DNA from: Algivirga pacifica
GTDB lineage: Bacteria > Bacteroidota > Bacteroidia > Cytophagales > Flammeovirgaceae
DNA: 64,000 nucleotides
Direction of reading: 5' to 3'
NCBI RefSeq assembly: GCF_039543525.1
Contig: NZ_BAABJX010000020.1
Location: forward strand, 248,001 to 312,000
Both the position numbers and the translations under genes were made by a program. Below the pieces are notes generated by a model that was given only the letters and a program-made list of their open reading frames with translations, did not search any database and had not been told where the DNA came from. This document shows, piece by piece, positions 34,298 to 44,314 of this stretch; positions within the stretch are counted from its first letter, which is position 1; every line of letters starts with the position of its first letter.

Positions 34298-35689
34298 ATG
34301 CAAGCAAAACTTTACCCTTATAAACTACTTCTAGCGCTACTACTTTCTGGCTTCGGAATCAGCGCACAAGCCCAATTCACTTTAGAAGGACAATACCGCC
34401 CCCGTACAGAAATCCGTAATGGTTTTAAGTCTCCTATTCTGGAAGGACAACAGCCCGCTATTTTTACAGAGCATAGAGCACGTATTACGGCAGGCTATGG
34501 TATGGACAAAATAGGATTCAAGATGTCTGTACAGGATGTACGTATCTGGGGAGAGACAGGACAAATCAACAAAACGGACAATTTACTTAGTATACATGAA
34601 GCGTACGGAGAATATAAGCCTAACGCACAATTTACCTTAAGAGTAGGTCGACAAGAGATTGCCTTGGATGGGCATCGTTTCTTTGGCACCCTGGACTGGG
34701 CAGCGCAGGCACGTGCATTTGATGCCGTGCAACTTATGTATCAGGATAGCTTAGGAAGACAATTTAGAATCATGGGGTCCTTCAACCAAAATGGATGGAC
34801 CGGTCAATCAGCTCCAGAGCCTGCTAAAAATGTAGGGAATCAATACTATGGAGGAGCTTACCAAGGCGCCAACCCTTATACTACTTTTGGATTGGGACTA
34901 CCTAAAGCACAATTATTAGCCTACGGCAAACAAGTCTGGGACAAAGGAAGCATATCCGTAATGGGGCTCGCTGACTTTATTCAGCCAGAAACGGGAGATA
35001 CTTACCCCTACTTTCATTTAGGCATTACACCTGAGTATAAACTAGGTGCAGTAAAAGTACTTTCCCAGATTTACTACTCTGCGGCTAAACAAACGTTATC
35101 TGACACCAATGCAGAGTTGGAAGATATGACCTATTCCGGGTACTTCCTTCACCTTAGCCTACAACATACACAGTTAAAGGGAAAACCACTTATTGGGGTA
35201 GACTATATCAGCGGAGATGATAAATCAACAGCCAATACCATCGAAGGGTGGGCACCACTATACGGTACCAATCATAAGTTCTATGGTTTTATGGATTACT
35301 TCTATGTAGGATCAGGACATAATGGAGGAGGAAACCAAATGAGTGGAGGGTTAATTGATACTTATCTAAAAACAACGTTTTCTATTAACAAGAGCACCAA
35401 GCTTCTGGCACACCTGCATGCTTTTATGTCACCGACAACGGTAAATGATCCAACGGGCACTACAGAAAGTCTTGCCCCATATTTGGGAACAGAAGTCGAT
35501 TTGGTTTTAGTAAAAAAATTGGCCCCGTCCCTTACGTTAAAAGCTGGTTACTCTCAGATGTTTGCCACAACTTCCATGCAACAAGTCAAAGGACAGTTTG
35601 ACAGTACTACCAATACGTACAAGCAAGCCAAAGGCTTTCAGAACTGGAGCTGGGTGATGCTAAACTTCACACCGAAGTTTCTTAATTAA
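34298..35689 (+). CDS. Outer-membrane porin, alginate-export (AlgE-like) family
   Basis: 463 residues. The signal peptide (YKLLLALLLSGFGISAQAQ) is followed directly by LEGQYRPRTEIRNGF, the typical start of the alginate_exp barrel family, then VGRQEIALDGHRFFGTLDWAAQ and many alternating strands ending FTPKFLN. Family members include AlgE, but many Bacteroidota paralogues sit in nitrate assimilation loci. Here the position directly after narK suggests a diffusion channel for nitrate or nitrite across the outer membrane, not alginate export (inference). No alginate genes are in the window. Confidence 0.88.
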   Translation: MQAKLYPYKLLLALLLSGFGISAQAQFTLEGQYRPRTEIRNGFKSPILEGQQPAIFTEHRARITAGYGMDKIGFKMSVQDVRIWGETGQINKTDNLLSIHEAYGEYKPNAQFTLRVGRQEIALDGHRFFGTLDWAAQARAFDAVQLMYQDSLGRQFRIMGSFNQNGWTGQSAPEPAKNVGNQYYGGAYQGANPYTTFGLGLPKAQLLAYGKQVWDKGSISVMGLADFIQPETGDTYPYFHLGITPEYKLGAVKVLSQIYYSAAKQTLSDTNAELEDMTYSGYFLHLSLQHTQLKGKPLIGVDYISGDDKSTANTIEGWAPLYGTNHKFYGFMDYFYVGSGHNGGGNQMSGGLIDTYLKTTFSINKSTKLLAHLHAFMSPTTVNDPTGTTESLAPYLGTEVDLVLVKKLAPSLTLKAGYSQMFATTSMQQVKGQFDSTTNTYKQAKGFQNWSWVMLNFTPKFLN

Positions 35690-35691
35690 AT

Positions 35692-35760
35692 GAAAAATGA
35701 AGAATGAAGAATATTAATTAGATTCTTCATTCTTCATTCTTCATTCTTCATTCTTCATTA
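35692..35760. repeat. Inverted heptamer array at a convergent gene end
   Basis: AATGAAG units pair with CATTCTT units around TATTAATTAG. It fills the 74-bp gap between convergent genes and probably works as a bidirectional terminator-like hairpin. Confidence 0.9.
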
Positions 35761-35763
35761 AAC

Positions 35764-38700
35764 TTAGTGTACTCCACAACCACAACCCGGTCTGCTAAAC
35801 GACTGGCTGTGTTCATGCCAAGGAAAATCTTCACTATACCCCGGCATCTCCCAGTAGAATGGATTTCTTTCCTTCTCCCTCAAGCCTACCTCATTCATAG
35901 TTTCTGCATTATACAGACGACCGTTGATCATGGTATGGGTGATGGTCTCGGTATGATAAATATCCTCCAGAGGGTTTTTATCCATAATCACCAAGTCAGC
36001 CAACTTTCCTTTCTCCAAAGACCCTACATCACCGTCCAGGCCTAAATACTCAGCACCATTCATTGTCGCGGCTCTTAGTGTTTCCATTGGAGTCATTCCA
36101 CCTTGTGCCAACATCCACAACTCCCAGTGCGCTCCTAAACCTTGTAACTGTCCATGGGCTCCAAGATTAACTTTCACTCCCTGATCCGCTAAAGACTTAC
36201 ATAGTTTAGAGGAAAGGATATGGCCATTCTCATACTCTTCTTCCGGCACCATAACCCTATGGCGAGAGCGGCTATCGACAATCGCTCTTGGCGTATACTT
36301 CAGTAATCGTTCCTTCTCCCATACGTTCGTATGCTGGTACCAATAATATTCACCACTCATACTGCCATAGTTCACGACCAATGTTGGCGTATATCCCGTC
36401 TTACTGTTTTTCCAAAGCTCATGCACGTCTTTGTATGCCGGATAAACAGGAATATTGTGCTCGATTCCTGTATGTCCGTCCAGAATCATGGACATATTAT
36501 GATAGAAGAAAGAACCTCCTTCTGGTACTACCATAATCTCATTTTCTGCAGCCGCCTGAATGATCTGCTGACGTTGTTCTCGACGTGGCTGGTTATAACT
36601 TTTTACAGAAATTGCTCCAAAGGCCTTGGTTCTACGAATCGCCGAACGAGCATCTTCCAGATTATTAACCACTGCCTTAAAGTCACCATCTGCCCCATAG
36701 AGAATAATTCCTGTAGAGAAGATACGAGGACCCACCATCTTTCCTGCTTTCACTAGTTCGGACTGAGCAAAAACCATCTCTGAGTTTGCTGATGGATCGT
36801 GCGTCGTGGTCACCCCATACGCCAAGTTAGCATAATAAGGCCAGTTCTGCTGTGCGTTTAATCCTAAACGGAATGCACCAAGGTGAGCATGAACATCTAC
36901 AATACCCGGCATGATCGTCTTTCCTGTCACATCCATTACTTTAGCACCCTCTGGAACTTTCACCTCTCCTTCTGCTCCAATCGCCTGAATACGGTTATCC
37001 TTGATCACAATTACGGCATTGTCGATGACTTCATCCTCTGCATTTACTGTGATTACTTTAGCGCCTTTCAATGCCAAAATTCCTTCCGGCTTATCCGCCT
37101 CTGCTTTTAGACCGATCTTAATCCCTTCGGCTTTTGGTTTTGCCAATTGCTCTGGTGCGCCTTCCAAGAAAGCGAAATGCTCCTGCAATTTCGCCGTAAA
37201 GTACTCTTCTCCAAGCGTCCAATGTACCTGCTTGCTATCGGCAGACCAATGCAAGTTAATCCCTGCATCCCTTGCCAACTGGGCTACCGGTACTGCTTTA
37301 GTATTCGCAGAAAGTTCAATTGGCTTCCCTGCCTTTGGCATAGGAGCTACATATACCTTAAACAACTCTGTAAAAGCAACCCACTTGTTGTCCGGGCTCA
37401 ACACAAACTGATTGGAATACTTAGAGGTAAAGTGTATACGCTCGTCGTGTCCATTCAGGTCTACACTCTTGAGCTTCTTCTTCAATGCTCCAAAAAGATA
37501 GCCTCCCGTTTGGTAATAGATACGCTGACCATCCGCACTATACTGAGGGTACTCCCCTTCTTCCACCAAGCGTTTTTCTTCAGACCCCTCTATCTTCATC
37601 GTATAGATTCCCGGCATCTGTGTAAACTCATGTCCCTGCTGATCATTCCCATGCTCCTTTACAAACACTATGGATTGGCCATCTGGAGAGAAGGCTGGCA
37701 TTCTGTAGATCCCTTTCTTCTTTGTCAACTTAACAGGAGTTGCCCCATTGGTAAGATCCAACTTCCAAATGGCTCCTTTTTCTACATCGTTCCAAGTAAC
37801 AAACAACAATGTATTTCCGTCCGGAGACAAAGCTGGCTCATATTCAAATCGGCCTTCTTGTGAGGTTACTCGAACGGGTTTTCCTTTTGGTAATTCTTTC
37901 TTCCAGATTGCTCCTAGCGCACTGAAGTACACATGCTCGTCTTTCTTATCAATCATCGCATGGCGAATCACCTTCACATCAAATTGATCTGGCGCAACCT
38001 CATGCTTGAAACGTAAGGCTTCTGCAACCTGTTGGTTCACTTCTGCCTTAAATGGAATTTCCTCCGCCTTACCATTCTCGACCGCTACTTTCATAATCTT
38101 CCCCTTATTCCACAGTACGATATGCTTATCGTCCGGTGTCCAGGCATATTTAGGGTACACCCCAAAAATAGCCCAAGCCTCTTGCTGATCCTTGCTTAAT
38201 CCTTTGTATAATGGACGTTGCTCCCCAGTCTCCAGATTATAAAGATATAGTACCGTTTCAGTCCTTACACGCTTGATATAAGACAGATATTTCCCATCAT
38301 GAGAAATCTGCGGAGTACTTGCTCCTCCCGGGCCTCCCACAATCTGCTTCTTCTCACCGGTCTCACGGTCGTAACGCTTGATCGCATAAATCTGCTTATT
38401 CACGTCTTTATTATACTGGAAATATCCTCCACTATACATATCCTCTGCATAATACAGATAACGACCATCTGGCGACAAGGCTGGCTCATTGATATCCTGC
38501 TGTTCATTTTTCTTGGCTATCAGCTCTGTTCCTGTACCTCCAGAAATATGGTACATCCACATCGCCCCAGCTCCTAAGGAACGTCCCGCAGTGAAATGTT
38601 TTCTAGCAATGATGTATTGTCCATCAGGCGTCCATGCCGGTGCATTCAACAAACGGAAGGTTTCCTTCGTCACTTGCTTTGCACCGGAACCATCGGCATT

Positions 38701-39051
38701 CATCACCCAAATATTATCTGCTCCTCCGGCATCAGAAGTGAAGGCAATCTTCTTTCCATCAGGGCTAAACCTTGGCTGCACCTCGAAGGCGTGCCCTCCT
38801 CTGAGCAACGTAGCCTTTCCCCCCGCAAAAGGTATCGCATAGATATCTCCCAGAAGATCAAAGACCACGGTCTTTCCATCTGGGCTAACATCCACATTCA
38901 TCCAGGTTCCTTCGCTAGTGGTAAAATTAATTTTCTTGGTAGGACGTGTTGGTTGATTCACCTCCCACGCTGCTTCTTGCTTTCCTTTCTTCTGCGCAAA
39001 CACCGAAGAGGCTGTCAGAAGAAGGAATAGTAGTATACGTGAAGTTCTCAT
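35764..39051 (-). CDS. Secreted TolB-type propeller fused to an amidohydrolase
   Basis: 1095 residues. Signal peptide (MRTSRILLFLLLTASSVFA), beta-propeller of PD40/TolB repeats (about 40-650; recurring motif F/LSPDGK..AF and AWTPDGQYI), then an amidohydrolase domain (about 680-1070) with metal motif IMPGIVDVHAHLG, a lysine in AISVKSYNQPRREQ, GHTGIEHNIPVYP, LGAHGQLQGLGAHWE and GSLEKGKLADLVIMDKNPL. It is a periplasmic or extracellular hydrolase of unknown substrate; related enzymes act on imides, peptides or cyclic ureas. The extreme C-terminus ends with a Cys-rich tail (RPGCGCGVH), possibly metal-binding. It is a single-gene unit. Confidence 0.9.
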   Translation of the reverse strand: MRTSRILLFLLLTASSVFAQKKGKQEAAWEVNQPTRPTKKINFTTSEGTWMNVDVSPDGKTVVFDLLGDIYAIPFAGGKATLLRGGHAFEVQPRFSPDGKKIAFTSDAGGADNIWVMNADGSGAKQVTKETFRLLNAPAWTPDGQYIIARKHFTAGRSLGAGAMWMYHISGGTGTELIAKKNEQQDINEPALSPDGRYLYYAEDMYSGGYFQYNKDVNKQIYAIKRYDRETGEKKQIVGGPGGASTPQISHDGKYLSYIKRVRTETVLYLYNLETGEQRPLYKGLSKDQQEAWAIFGVYPKYAWTPDDKHIVLWNKGKIMKVAVENGKAEEIPFKAEVNQQVAEALRFKHEVAPDQFDVKVIRHAMIDKKDEHVYFSALGAIWKKELPKGKPVRVTSQEGRFEYEPALSPDGNTLLFVTWNDVEKGAIWKLDLTNGATPVKLTKKKGIYRMPAFSPDGQSIVFVKEHGNDQQGHEFTQMPGIYTMKIEGSEEKRLVEEGEYPQYSADGQRIYYQTGGYLFGALKKKLKSVDLNGHDERIHFTSKYSNQFVLSPDNKWVAFTELFKVYVAPMPKAGKPIELSANTKAVPVAQLARDAGINLHWSADSKQVHWTLGEEYFTAKLQEHFAFLEGAPEQLAKPKAEGIKIGLKAEADKPEGILALKGAKVITVNAEDEVIDNAVIVIKDNRIQAIGAEGEVKVPEGAKVMDVTGKTIMPGIVDVHAHLGAFRLGLNAQQNWPYYANLAYGVTTTHDPSANSEMVFAQSELVKAGKMVGPRIFSTGIILYGADGDFKAVVNNLEDARSAIRRTKAFGAISVKSYNQPRREQRQQIIQAAAENEIMVVPEGGSFFYHNMSMILDGHTGIEHNIPVYPAYKDVHELWKNSKTGYTPTLVVNYGSMSGEYYWYQHTNVWEKERLLKYTPRAIVDSRSRHRVMVPEEEYENGHILSSKLCKSLADQGVKVNLGAHGQLQGLGAHWELWMLAQGGMTPMETLRAATMNGAEYLGLDGDVGSLEKGKLADLVIMDKNPLEDIYHTETITHTMINGRLYNAETMNEVGLREKERNPFYWEMPGYSEDFPWHEHSQSFSRPGCGCGVH

Positions 39052-39389
39052 TAGCTATAGTATTTTTTATTATACGATAAAGCAAAACTACACATCCACA
39101 TGGGAACCTATTATTTTTTTTCTCTAATTTTCACTTTATTATAGAATTAAATCTCGAAATAATCCCTATTTATAGACTTTTCCCCCCTCCCTATTTCCTC
39201 CTCAAGTTTTTTCTGTATATTGAAAACCTCATATACTTTACCGGAAAAAGAATATACTATCACGGACCCAATCAGATAGTTAGGACATTCCATACCGAAT
39301 GAATGGTGTAAAAGGCTAAAACCCCTTTTGTGCAGCAGTCATAATATATTTTAACCAAACATTAGCGATCAACTTTTTACTTTGATCCC
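39052..39389. other. Divergent promoter region, 338 bp
   Basis: AT-rich spacer between the amidohydrolase and SWIM genes. No repeat or hairpin of the window's families was found. TTACTTTG ends 6 nt before the SWIM gene ATG and is close to the -7 consensus, suggesting a very short leader. Nothing else is recognised. Confidence 0.5.
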
Positions 39390-41054
39390 ATGACAATCAG
39401 TACATTTGAACAATACCTGGAGAAACACCTTCTGGAAATAGGCAGGGAACTCCATACTTCTAATGCGATACGCTCTATAGAAGCCCTCACCCCCCATTCC
39501 TGGGAGGTTTGTGTAGAAGACTTCAACGCGCCTCATCGCTTAGTAAACATTGAACTAAAAGATAATGAGTTTATAAAACGTTGGAAATGCACCTGTGAAA
39601 AGGACTCTCCTATTTGCACGCATACTGTCGCGGCTCTTTTTGCTATTCGAGAACAAAGCAAGCCCACTGAATGCCTCTCAACAAAAGAGCTCCTTGAGTC
39701 ACAACTGGAACAAGTCGACGATAAGGCACTGCATTCCTTCTTGCTTCATGAGTTTATGGAGTCTCCTATACTTAGGACTCGCTTTATGACTCATTTCAAC
39801 AACATCGCTGAACTTCCTCATGCTATCATCAGGAGTACACTATGGAATACCATCGTATATGCTAAAGGAAAATATACTTCTATAGAAGCAGAATGCATTC
39901 CTCACATCACTGCTGTGTTGGAGCCTCTTCATGACAAGATGGAAAAGCTTCTGGACACACAAAGACTGGAGGATGCCTTTGTACTTTGTCAAATTATCCT
40001 GGAAGAGCTAAGTACTGTCTTTCAATATACTGACGATACAGAACGACAACTTCACTATTATATGGAGTACTGTCTGGAAACGTTAGAGGAAATAGGACTA
40101 CGTGCCTCTTCTGAGTTAAAAGAGCAATTAATGACCTATTGTTCTGCAGCTTTGCGGGATGAACGCTTTCAACAAAACGAGTATGCTTTACGTATGCTGG
40201 CATTACTCCCTCCCCTGATTGATAAAAATGAGCAAGAAGCTATGTTTATGGCACTGCTTAACAACTTATTAAAGGAGGCTAAAAAACAAAAGGATAAAGG
40301 GAAAGCAATCAAGGTACTGCACATCAAATATCGCTTATTGCTTTGTCGTCAAAAGCATCCCGAAGCCCAAGCCCTTTTGGATGCCTATAGCAATGTGGTA
40401 GAGTTCCGCCTAATGCTATTCAAGCTTGCGTTAAAGGATAAAAACTATTCCAAAGCCAAAAACATTGCTTTGGAAGGGTTAGCTGAAGCAGAAAAAATAC
40501 AACAAGAAGATGCTATTCTTCTTTGGGAACAGCAACTACTCAAAACAGCCGAGCTAAGCGACTGCCTAAAAGGTATACAGCAGTGGGCCAAACGATTGTT
40601 TTTCAAGAGCTACCATCCTATGAAATATTATCACATCTGGAAATCTTCTTACTTTCCGGAAGAATGGGATGAGGTCATTGATTCGCTTTGCACTCAATTA
40701 CACACCGAGTATTTCTCTTCAAAAACGGAGTTGCTTGCCCAGATTATGGTAGAGGAAAAACACTATGATTGTATTATTAAACTAATGCTACAGCATCGTC
40801 AACAGCTAACCTTTGTGGATGCTTACGCCCCTCATGTTACAATACATTACCCAGAGGAGTGCCTCATATGTTATCAAGCAGCCATAAAGCATTATGCCAA
40901 GATTGCTACAACATCTGTTTTCCAACGCATCCCGGGGTTTCTAAAAAAGATGGCGCAAATTACTGGAGGGAAAAAAGTCGCTGATGAACTCTTACTGCAA
41001 CTTAAAGTAACTTATTGTGAGCAAGAAGAGCTGATTAAGGTGCTGGACTCATAA
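39390..41054 (+). CDS. SWIM zinc-finger protein
   Basis: 554 residues. The SWIM domain near 68-84 has the ligands C-x-C and C-x-H in KCTCEKDSPICTHTVAALF. The remaining 450 residues are helical, with TPR/HEAT-like character (EEAMFMALLNNLLKEAKKQ, KNYSKAKNIALEGLAEAEK). SWIM domains bind DNA or protein; bacterial members often sit near VWA or SNF2 genes, none of which is here. The function is unknown. It is followed after 99 bp by marC with an inverted CGCTTAT heptamer pair in the spacer. Confidence 0.85.
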   Translation: MTISTFEQYLEKHLLEIGRELHTSNAIRSIEALTPHSWEVCVEDFNAPHRLVNIELKDNEFIKRWKCTCEKDSPICTHTVAALFAIREQSKPTECLSTKELLESQLEQVDDKALHSFLLHEFMESPILRTRFMTHFNNIAELPHAIIRSTLWNTIVYAKGKYTSIEAECIPHITAVLEPLHDKMEKLLDTQRLEDAFVLCQIILEELSTVFQYTDDTERQLHYYMEYCLETLEEIGLRASSELKEQLMTYCSAALRDERFQQNEYALRMLALLPPLIDKNEQEAMFMALLNNLLKEAKKQKDKGKAIKVLHIKYRLLLCRQKHPEAQALLDAYSNVVEFRLMLFKLALKDKNYSKAKNIALEGLAEAEKIQQEDAILLWEQQLLKTAELSDCLKGIQQWAKRLFFKSYHPMKYYHIWKSSYFPEEWDEVIDSLCTQLHTEYFSSKTELLAQIMVEEKHYDCIIKLMLQHRQQLTFVDAYAPHVTIHYPEECLICYQAAIKHYAKIATTSVFQRIPGFLKKMAQITGGKKVADELLLQLKVTYCEQEELIKVLDS

Positions 41055-41071
41055 TGTTTTGTAGCGTTTAC

Positions 41072-41135
41072 CGCTTATCGCTTATGGTTTATCGTTTATT
41101 TTTTTGATTAAGGTATTCAAGCAAAGCGATAAGCG
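41072..41135. repeat. Inverted heptamer pair, unit CGCTTAT
   Basis: CGCTTATCGC pairs with GCGATAAGCG; in between are CGCTTATGG and CGTTTAT variants. It lies between the SWIM and marC genes. Related single units occur at 7008-7018 and about 15786. Confidence 0.75.
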
Positions 41136-41153
41136 ATCATACCACTTTTAAAC

Positions 41154-41789
41154 ATGACAAACGAATTATTCAACTTTGGCTTATTGGGGTTTACCTCATT
41201 TTTCACATTGATCAATCCTCTGGGAACCATGCCTATTTTTTTGACCATGACCTCAGAACTGGATGCCGAGCATAAAAACAAGACTATACGGAAGGCCACT
41301 GTCGTCTCGGCCTTTACCATTATAGCCTTTGCCTTTTCCGGGCAGCTGCTCTTTAACTTCTTTGGCATCTCTGTCAATAGTTTCCGCATTGTCGGAGGAG
41401 TTGTTTTCTTTATTATGGGGATGGACATGCTACAGGCACGTCTGAATAAAGTAAAAGTGAAAAGCTCCGAGGTCAAAGCCTACGTGGATGATATTTCCAT
41501 CACTCCACTGGCTATTCCTATGATCTGTGGACCGGGAGCCATCACCAATGGCATTATCCTAATGGAACAAGCTGACAGCATTGCCGAAAAGGGCGTATTA
41601 GTATTATCGATTCTCTTAGTGATGCTGCTCACCTTCATCATTCTTCACAGCTCGTCCAGACTCGTGAAATTCATGGGGGAAACTGGCAATAACGTCATGA
41701 TGCGATTAATGGGATTAATTGTAATGGTCATTGCGGTGGAATTTTTTATTGGTGGGTTAAAGCCAATTATCGCCAATCTCCTACAGTAG
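41154..41789 (+). CDS. MarC-family integral membrane protein
   Basis: 211 residues with six membrane helices. Family motifs: TLINPLGTMPIFLTMTSE near the N-terminus and TPLAIPMICGPGAITNGIIL in the middle. Despite the name, MarC proteins are not proven antibiotic pumps; NAAT-like amino-acid transport has been suggested for relatives. The stop codon TAG overlaps the first base of a large GTTGAG repeat, so its 3' untranslated region is that repeat. Confidence 0.92.
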   Translation: MTNELFNFGLLGFTSFFTLINPLGTMPIFLTMTSELDAEHKNKTIRKATVVSAFTIIAFAFSGQLLFNFFGISVNSFRIVGGVVFFIMGMDMLQARLNKVKVKSSEVKAYVDDISITPLAIPMICGPGAITNGIILMEQADSIAEKGVLVLSILLVMLLTFIILHSSSRLVKFMGETGNNVMMRLMGLIVMVIAVEFFIGGLKPIIANLLQ

Positions 41790-41971
41790 TTGAGGCGGCT
41801 TACGCCGCTGGTTGAGTAGCACTACGTGCTGTTGAGTTTCACCTTCGGTGAGTTGAGCCTTTGTTTATGATGTTCCATGAAGCGAAGTATAATGAGATAA
41901 AATCTCAACGGAGCGAAGCTCCTCTCAACAGCACGTAGTGCTACTCAACCAGCGGCGCAAGCTGCCTCAAC
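41789..41971. repeat. Chain of GTTGAG mini-hairpins doubled into a palindrome
   Basis: Left half: GCGGCTTACGCCGC, AGCACTACGTGCT and CACCTTCGGTG, each set off by GTTGAG. Right half repeats AGCACGTAGTGCT and a GCGGC...GCTGC arm in inverted order with GAGCGAAGCTC. It matches the composition of 28811-28887 but with different stems. Confidence 0.9.
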
Positions 41972-42063
41972 AAAATAGTTTCATGACGAAATACTCCCTC
42001 CTTACTTTATAAAAATAAGTATATTGCACACCCGATCTGATTCAACGAATAATTACATTGACC

Positions 42064-42543
42064 ATGGAATATACAGACATCCTTATTGATATACGCAAGA
42101 TTGTGCGTTCCATCAACCTGGAAAGCAAGCGCATAGAAAAAGAATACGGCATTAGCATTCCACAGCTATTATGCCTGAGTTACCTAAAAGAAAAGGAGGA
42201 ATTCAAAGCTTCTCACAGCGAGCTCAAAGTATTTTTACAACTGAATGCCAGTACGATCTCTGGCCTTATCCGTCGACTGGAGAAAAAGGGCCTAATCGCC
42301 AGACTTCCAAAAATCGGGGACAAACGTGTATCCTATATTGTCATTACCGCTCATGGCGTAGACCTACTCAATAAAATTCCTCCATTGATGCACGATCGAT
42401 TAACTCAAAAACTTCAAAAGCTATCTGATAACGAATTGGAAAACCTACAGCAATCCCTAAAGCAGATTGTGTCTATCATGGACATTGAAGATATTGATGC
42501 TGCTCCTATGATTACGTCTGGAGAACCTGATGGCGAAGTGTGA
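42064..42543 (+). CDS. MarR-family transcription regulator (EctR-like)
   Basis: 159 residues from ATG (a TTG lies two codons earlier). Winged helix core: YGISIPQLLCLSYLKEKEEF, recognition helix NASTISGLIRRLEKKGLIAR, wing LPKIGDKRVSYIVITAHG. Long terminal helices allow dimerisation. The motif SINLESKRIEKEYGIS resembles EctR/CudR-type regulators of osmolyte genes, which fits the downstream symporter, GNAT, racemase and BCCT genes. The effector is unknown. It is the first gene of this probable osmoadaptation cluster. Confidence 0.88.
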   Translation: MEYTDILIDIRKIVRSINLESKRIEKEYGISIPQLLCLSYLKEKEEFKASHSELKVFLQLNASTISGLIRRLEKKGLIARLPKIGDKRVSYIVITAHGVDLLNKIPPLMHDRLTQKLQKLSDNELENLQQSLKQIVSIMDIEDIDAAPMITSGEPDGEV

Positions 42544-42871
42544 GAATTTTCAATGATTAATGATTAATTTTCAATAGAAGGGAGGAAAAAGGACCTCTTC
42601 CTCATGTATCGGGGCGACCATAAGGGACGCCCTTATCTCTGTTTGAAAATATTTTCACAACAAACATTCCCTTCCTTACAGACACCCCATACCTTTATAA
42701 TATTTTTTAAAATATTTACACCCCCATAAAAAACAACTGTTTATCAGTAGATTACAATACAAACACATCACTACACACTCTCTTCCCTTTTGTATCTTAA
42801 AACATTAACCCTTAAATTTGTTCGTATAGAAACTATTTTACAACAAACGAATCACAAAACTTACATACTCT
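42544..42871. other. Spacer upstream of the Na+ symporter
   Basis: 328 bp: short AATGATTAATTTTCAAT-type repeat (42549-42577), a small hairpin ATAAGGG-ACG-CCCTTAT (42620-42636) and a full promoter at 42789-42820. Confidence 0.7.
42789..42820 (+). promoter_or_regulatory. Bacteroidota-type promoter (-33/-7)
   Basis: TTTG, 20-nt spacer, TAAATTTG: both elements match the primary sigma-factor consensus (TTTG, 19-21 nt, TAnnTTTG). It predicts a leader of about 45 nt for the symporter gene at 42872. Confidence 0.7.
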
Positions 42872-44314
42872 ATGCACTGGCTTGATCTATCGATCTTCCT
42901 AACTTATATGGTCGCCATGTTAGGCGTCGGCTTATACTTTTTTTATCAGAATAAGACTACTGAAGACTATTATGTAGGGGGGAGAAAGATAGGAAGTTGG
43001 CACATAGGACTTTCTGTGGTCGCCACGGACGTAGGTGGTGGTTTTTCTATCGGACTAGGAGGACTAGGATTTGCCTTGGGTATTTCAGGGTCGTGGATGC
43101 TTTTCACAGGACTAATAGGAGCATGGCTAGCCGCTGTATTTCTAATCCCCTCCGTCAATAAACTTTCTAAAGAAATTAATTTACTGACCTTACCGCAGCT
43201 TTTTGGTTATTTGTTTAATGGCCGGGTCGCCTTGATGACCGGCATCCTGTCTGCTATCGGATATGTTGGTTTCACAAGTTCCCAGATTTTAGCAGGAGCC
43301 AAATTAGCTACAGCGACCTTCCCAACCCTGGAGCTTCCTACAGCCCTATGGGTCATGGGAGGTGTTGCCGTGATCTATACTGTATTTGGAGGGCTTAAAG
43401 CCGTGATCTATACCGATACGGTCCAATGGATTATTCTTATGGGAGGCCTGCTATTTGTAGCGCTTCCTTTAGGGTATTATGAAGTTGGAGGATGGGAAGG
43501 ATTACAAAATACACTACCAAAAAGTTACTTTGACTTTCAAAACATCACATGGCAAACTTTTGTTAATTGGGGAATTACCATTATCCCAATTTGGTTTGTG
43601 GGCATGACCCTGTACCAGCGTATTTTTGCCGCCAAAAATGAGCAGGAAGCGCAGAAAGCATGGTTTATTGCCGGGCTTCTGGAATGGCCACTGATGGCAA
43701 TCATGGGAGTTTCCCTGGGGATTATTGCCAGAGCAGCTGTAGAACAAGGTCTTCTAGCAGGTATCACTGCCGCTGGCACGGATGCAGAGATGGGGGTTCC
43801 TCTTTTACTGCGCTATACACTTCCTTACGGACTAATGGGCGTTGTATTAGCCGCCTATTTCTCTGCCATCATGTCTACTGCTGATAGCTGCCTAATGGCC
43901 GCTTCCAGTAATATCATGACTGACTTGATGAAGCCCTTTATAAAACTTACAGAAAGACAGGAAATGCGTTGGTCCCAGGTACTGACCTTTATTGTAGGGT
44001 TAGGCGCTATCGCCATCAGCAACTATATGACACAAGTATTAGACTTAATGCTTATGTCTTACTCGGTAATGGTTTCAGGCTTAACGATACCTTTATTGGC
44101 TGGCATGTTTATGCGTAAAGTATCCTCCAGGGGAGCACTTTGGGCCATCATTATGGGAGGAGGAACAACCATTACATTACTGGCTACCTCTATGGAACTA
44201 CCTTTGGGACTTGACGCCAATGTCTTTGGTTTGAGTGCCTCTGCCATTACTTATTTTGTGATTGGCATTTTCCATAGCGACAAGCAAGAAGTGTTTGAGA
44301 AAGTAAGTCTTTAA
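42872..44314 (+). CDS. Sodium:solute symporter (SSS family)
   Basis: 480 residues, 12-13 membrane helices. Family pattern: TTEDYYVGGRKIGSWHIGLSV near the start split by the first helices, GGLKAVIYTDTVQWIILMGG, and MSTADSCLMAASSNIMTDL in the second half, with Na+-site serine/threonine residues. It is related to proline, pantothenate and choline symporters; the substrate cannot be read from sequence. It has its own strong promoter and precedes the GNAT and racemase genes, separated from them by the repeat at 44334-44558. Confidence 0.9.
   Translation: MHWLDLSIFLTYMVAMLGVGLYFFYQNKTTEDYYVGGRKIGSWHIGLSVVATDVGGGFSIGLGGLGFALGISGSWMLFTGLIGAWLAAVFLIPSVNKLSKEINLLTLPQLFGYLFNGRVALMTGILSAIGYVGFTSSQILAGAKLATATFPTLELPTALWVMGGVAVIYTVFGGLKAVIYTDTVQWIILMGGLLFVALPLGYYEVGGWEGLQNTLPKSYFDFQNITWQTFVNWGITIIPIWFVGMTLYQRIFAAKNEQEAQKAWFIAGLLEWPLMAIMGVSLGIIARAAVEQGLLAGITAAGTDAEMGVPLLLRYTLPYGLMGVVLAAYFSAIMSTADSCLMAASSNIMTDLMKPFIKLTERQEMRWSQVLTFIVGLGAIAISNYMTQVLDLMLMSYSVMVSGLTIPLLAGMFMRKVSSRGALWAIIMGGGTTITLLATSMELPLGLDANVFGLSASAITYFVIGIFHSDKQEVFEKVSL

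Noticed and set aside
34298..35689. Alginate exporter
   Set aside because: It has the barrel-family signature but no alginate synthesis genes nearby; position next to narK makes a nitrate/nitrite porin more plausible.
36331..36756. Plus-strand reading frames opposite the amidohydrolase (several over 100 codons)
   Set aside because: They lie antisense to a well-supported 1095-residue protein with family motifs and show no recognisable domain.
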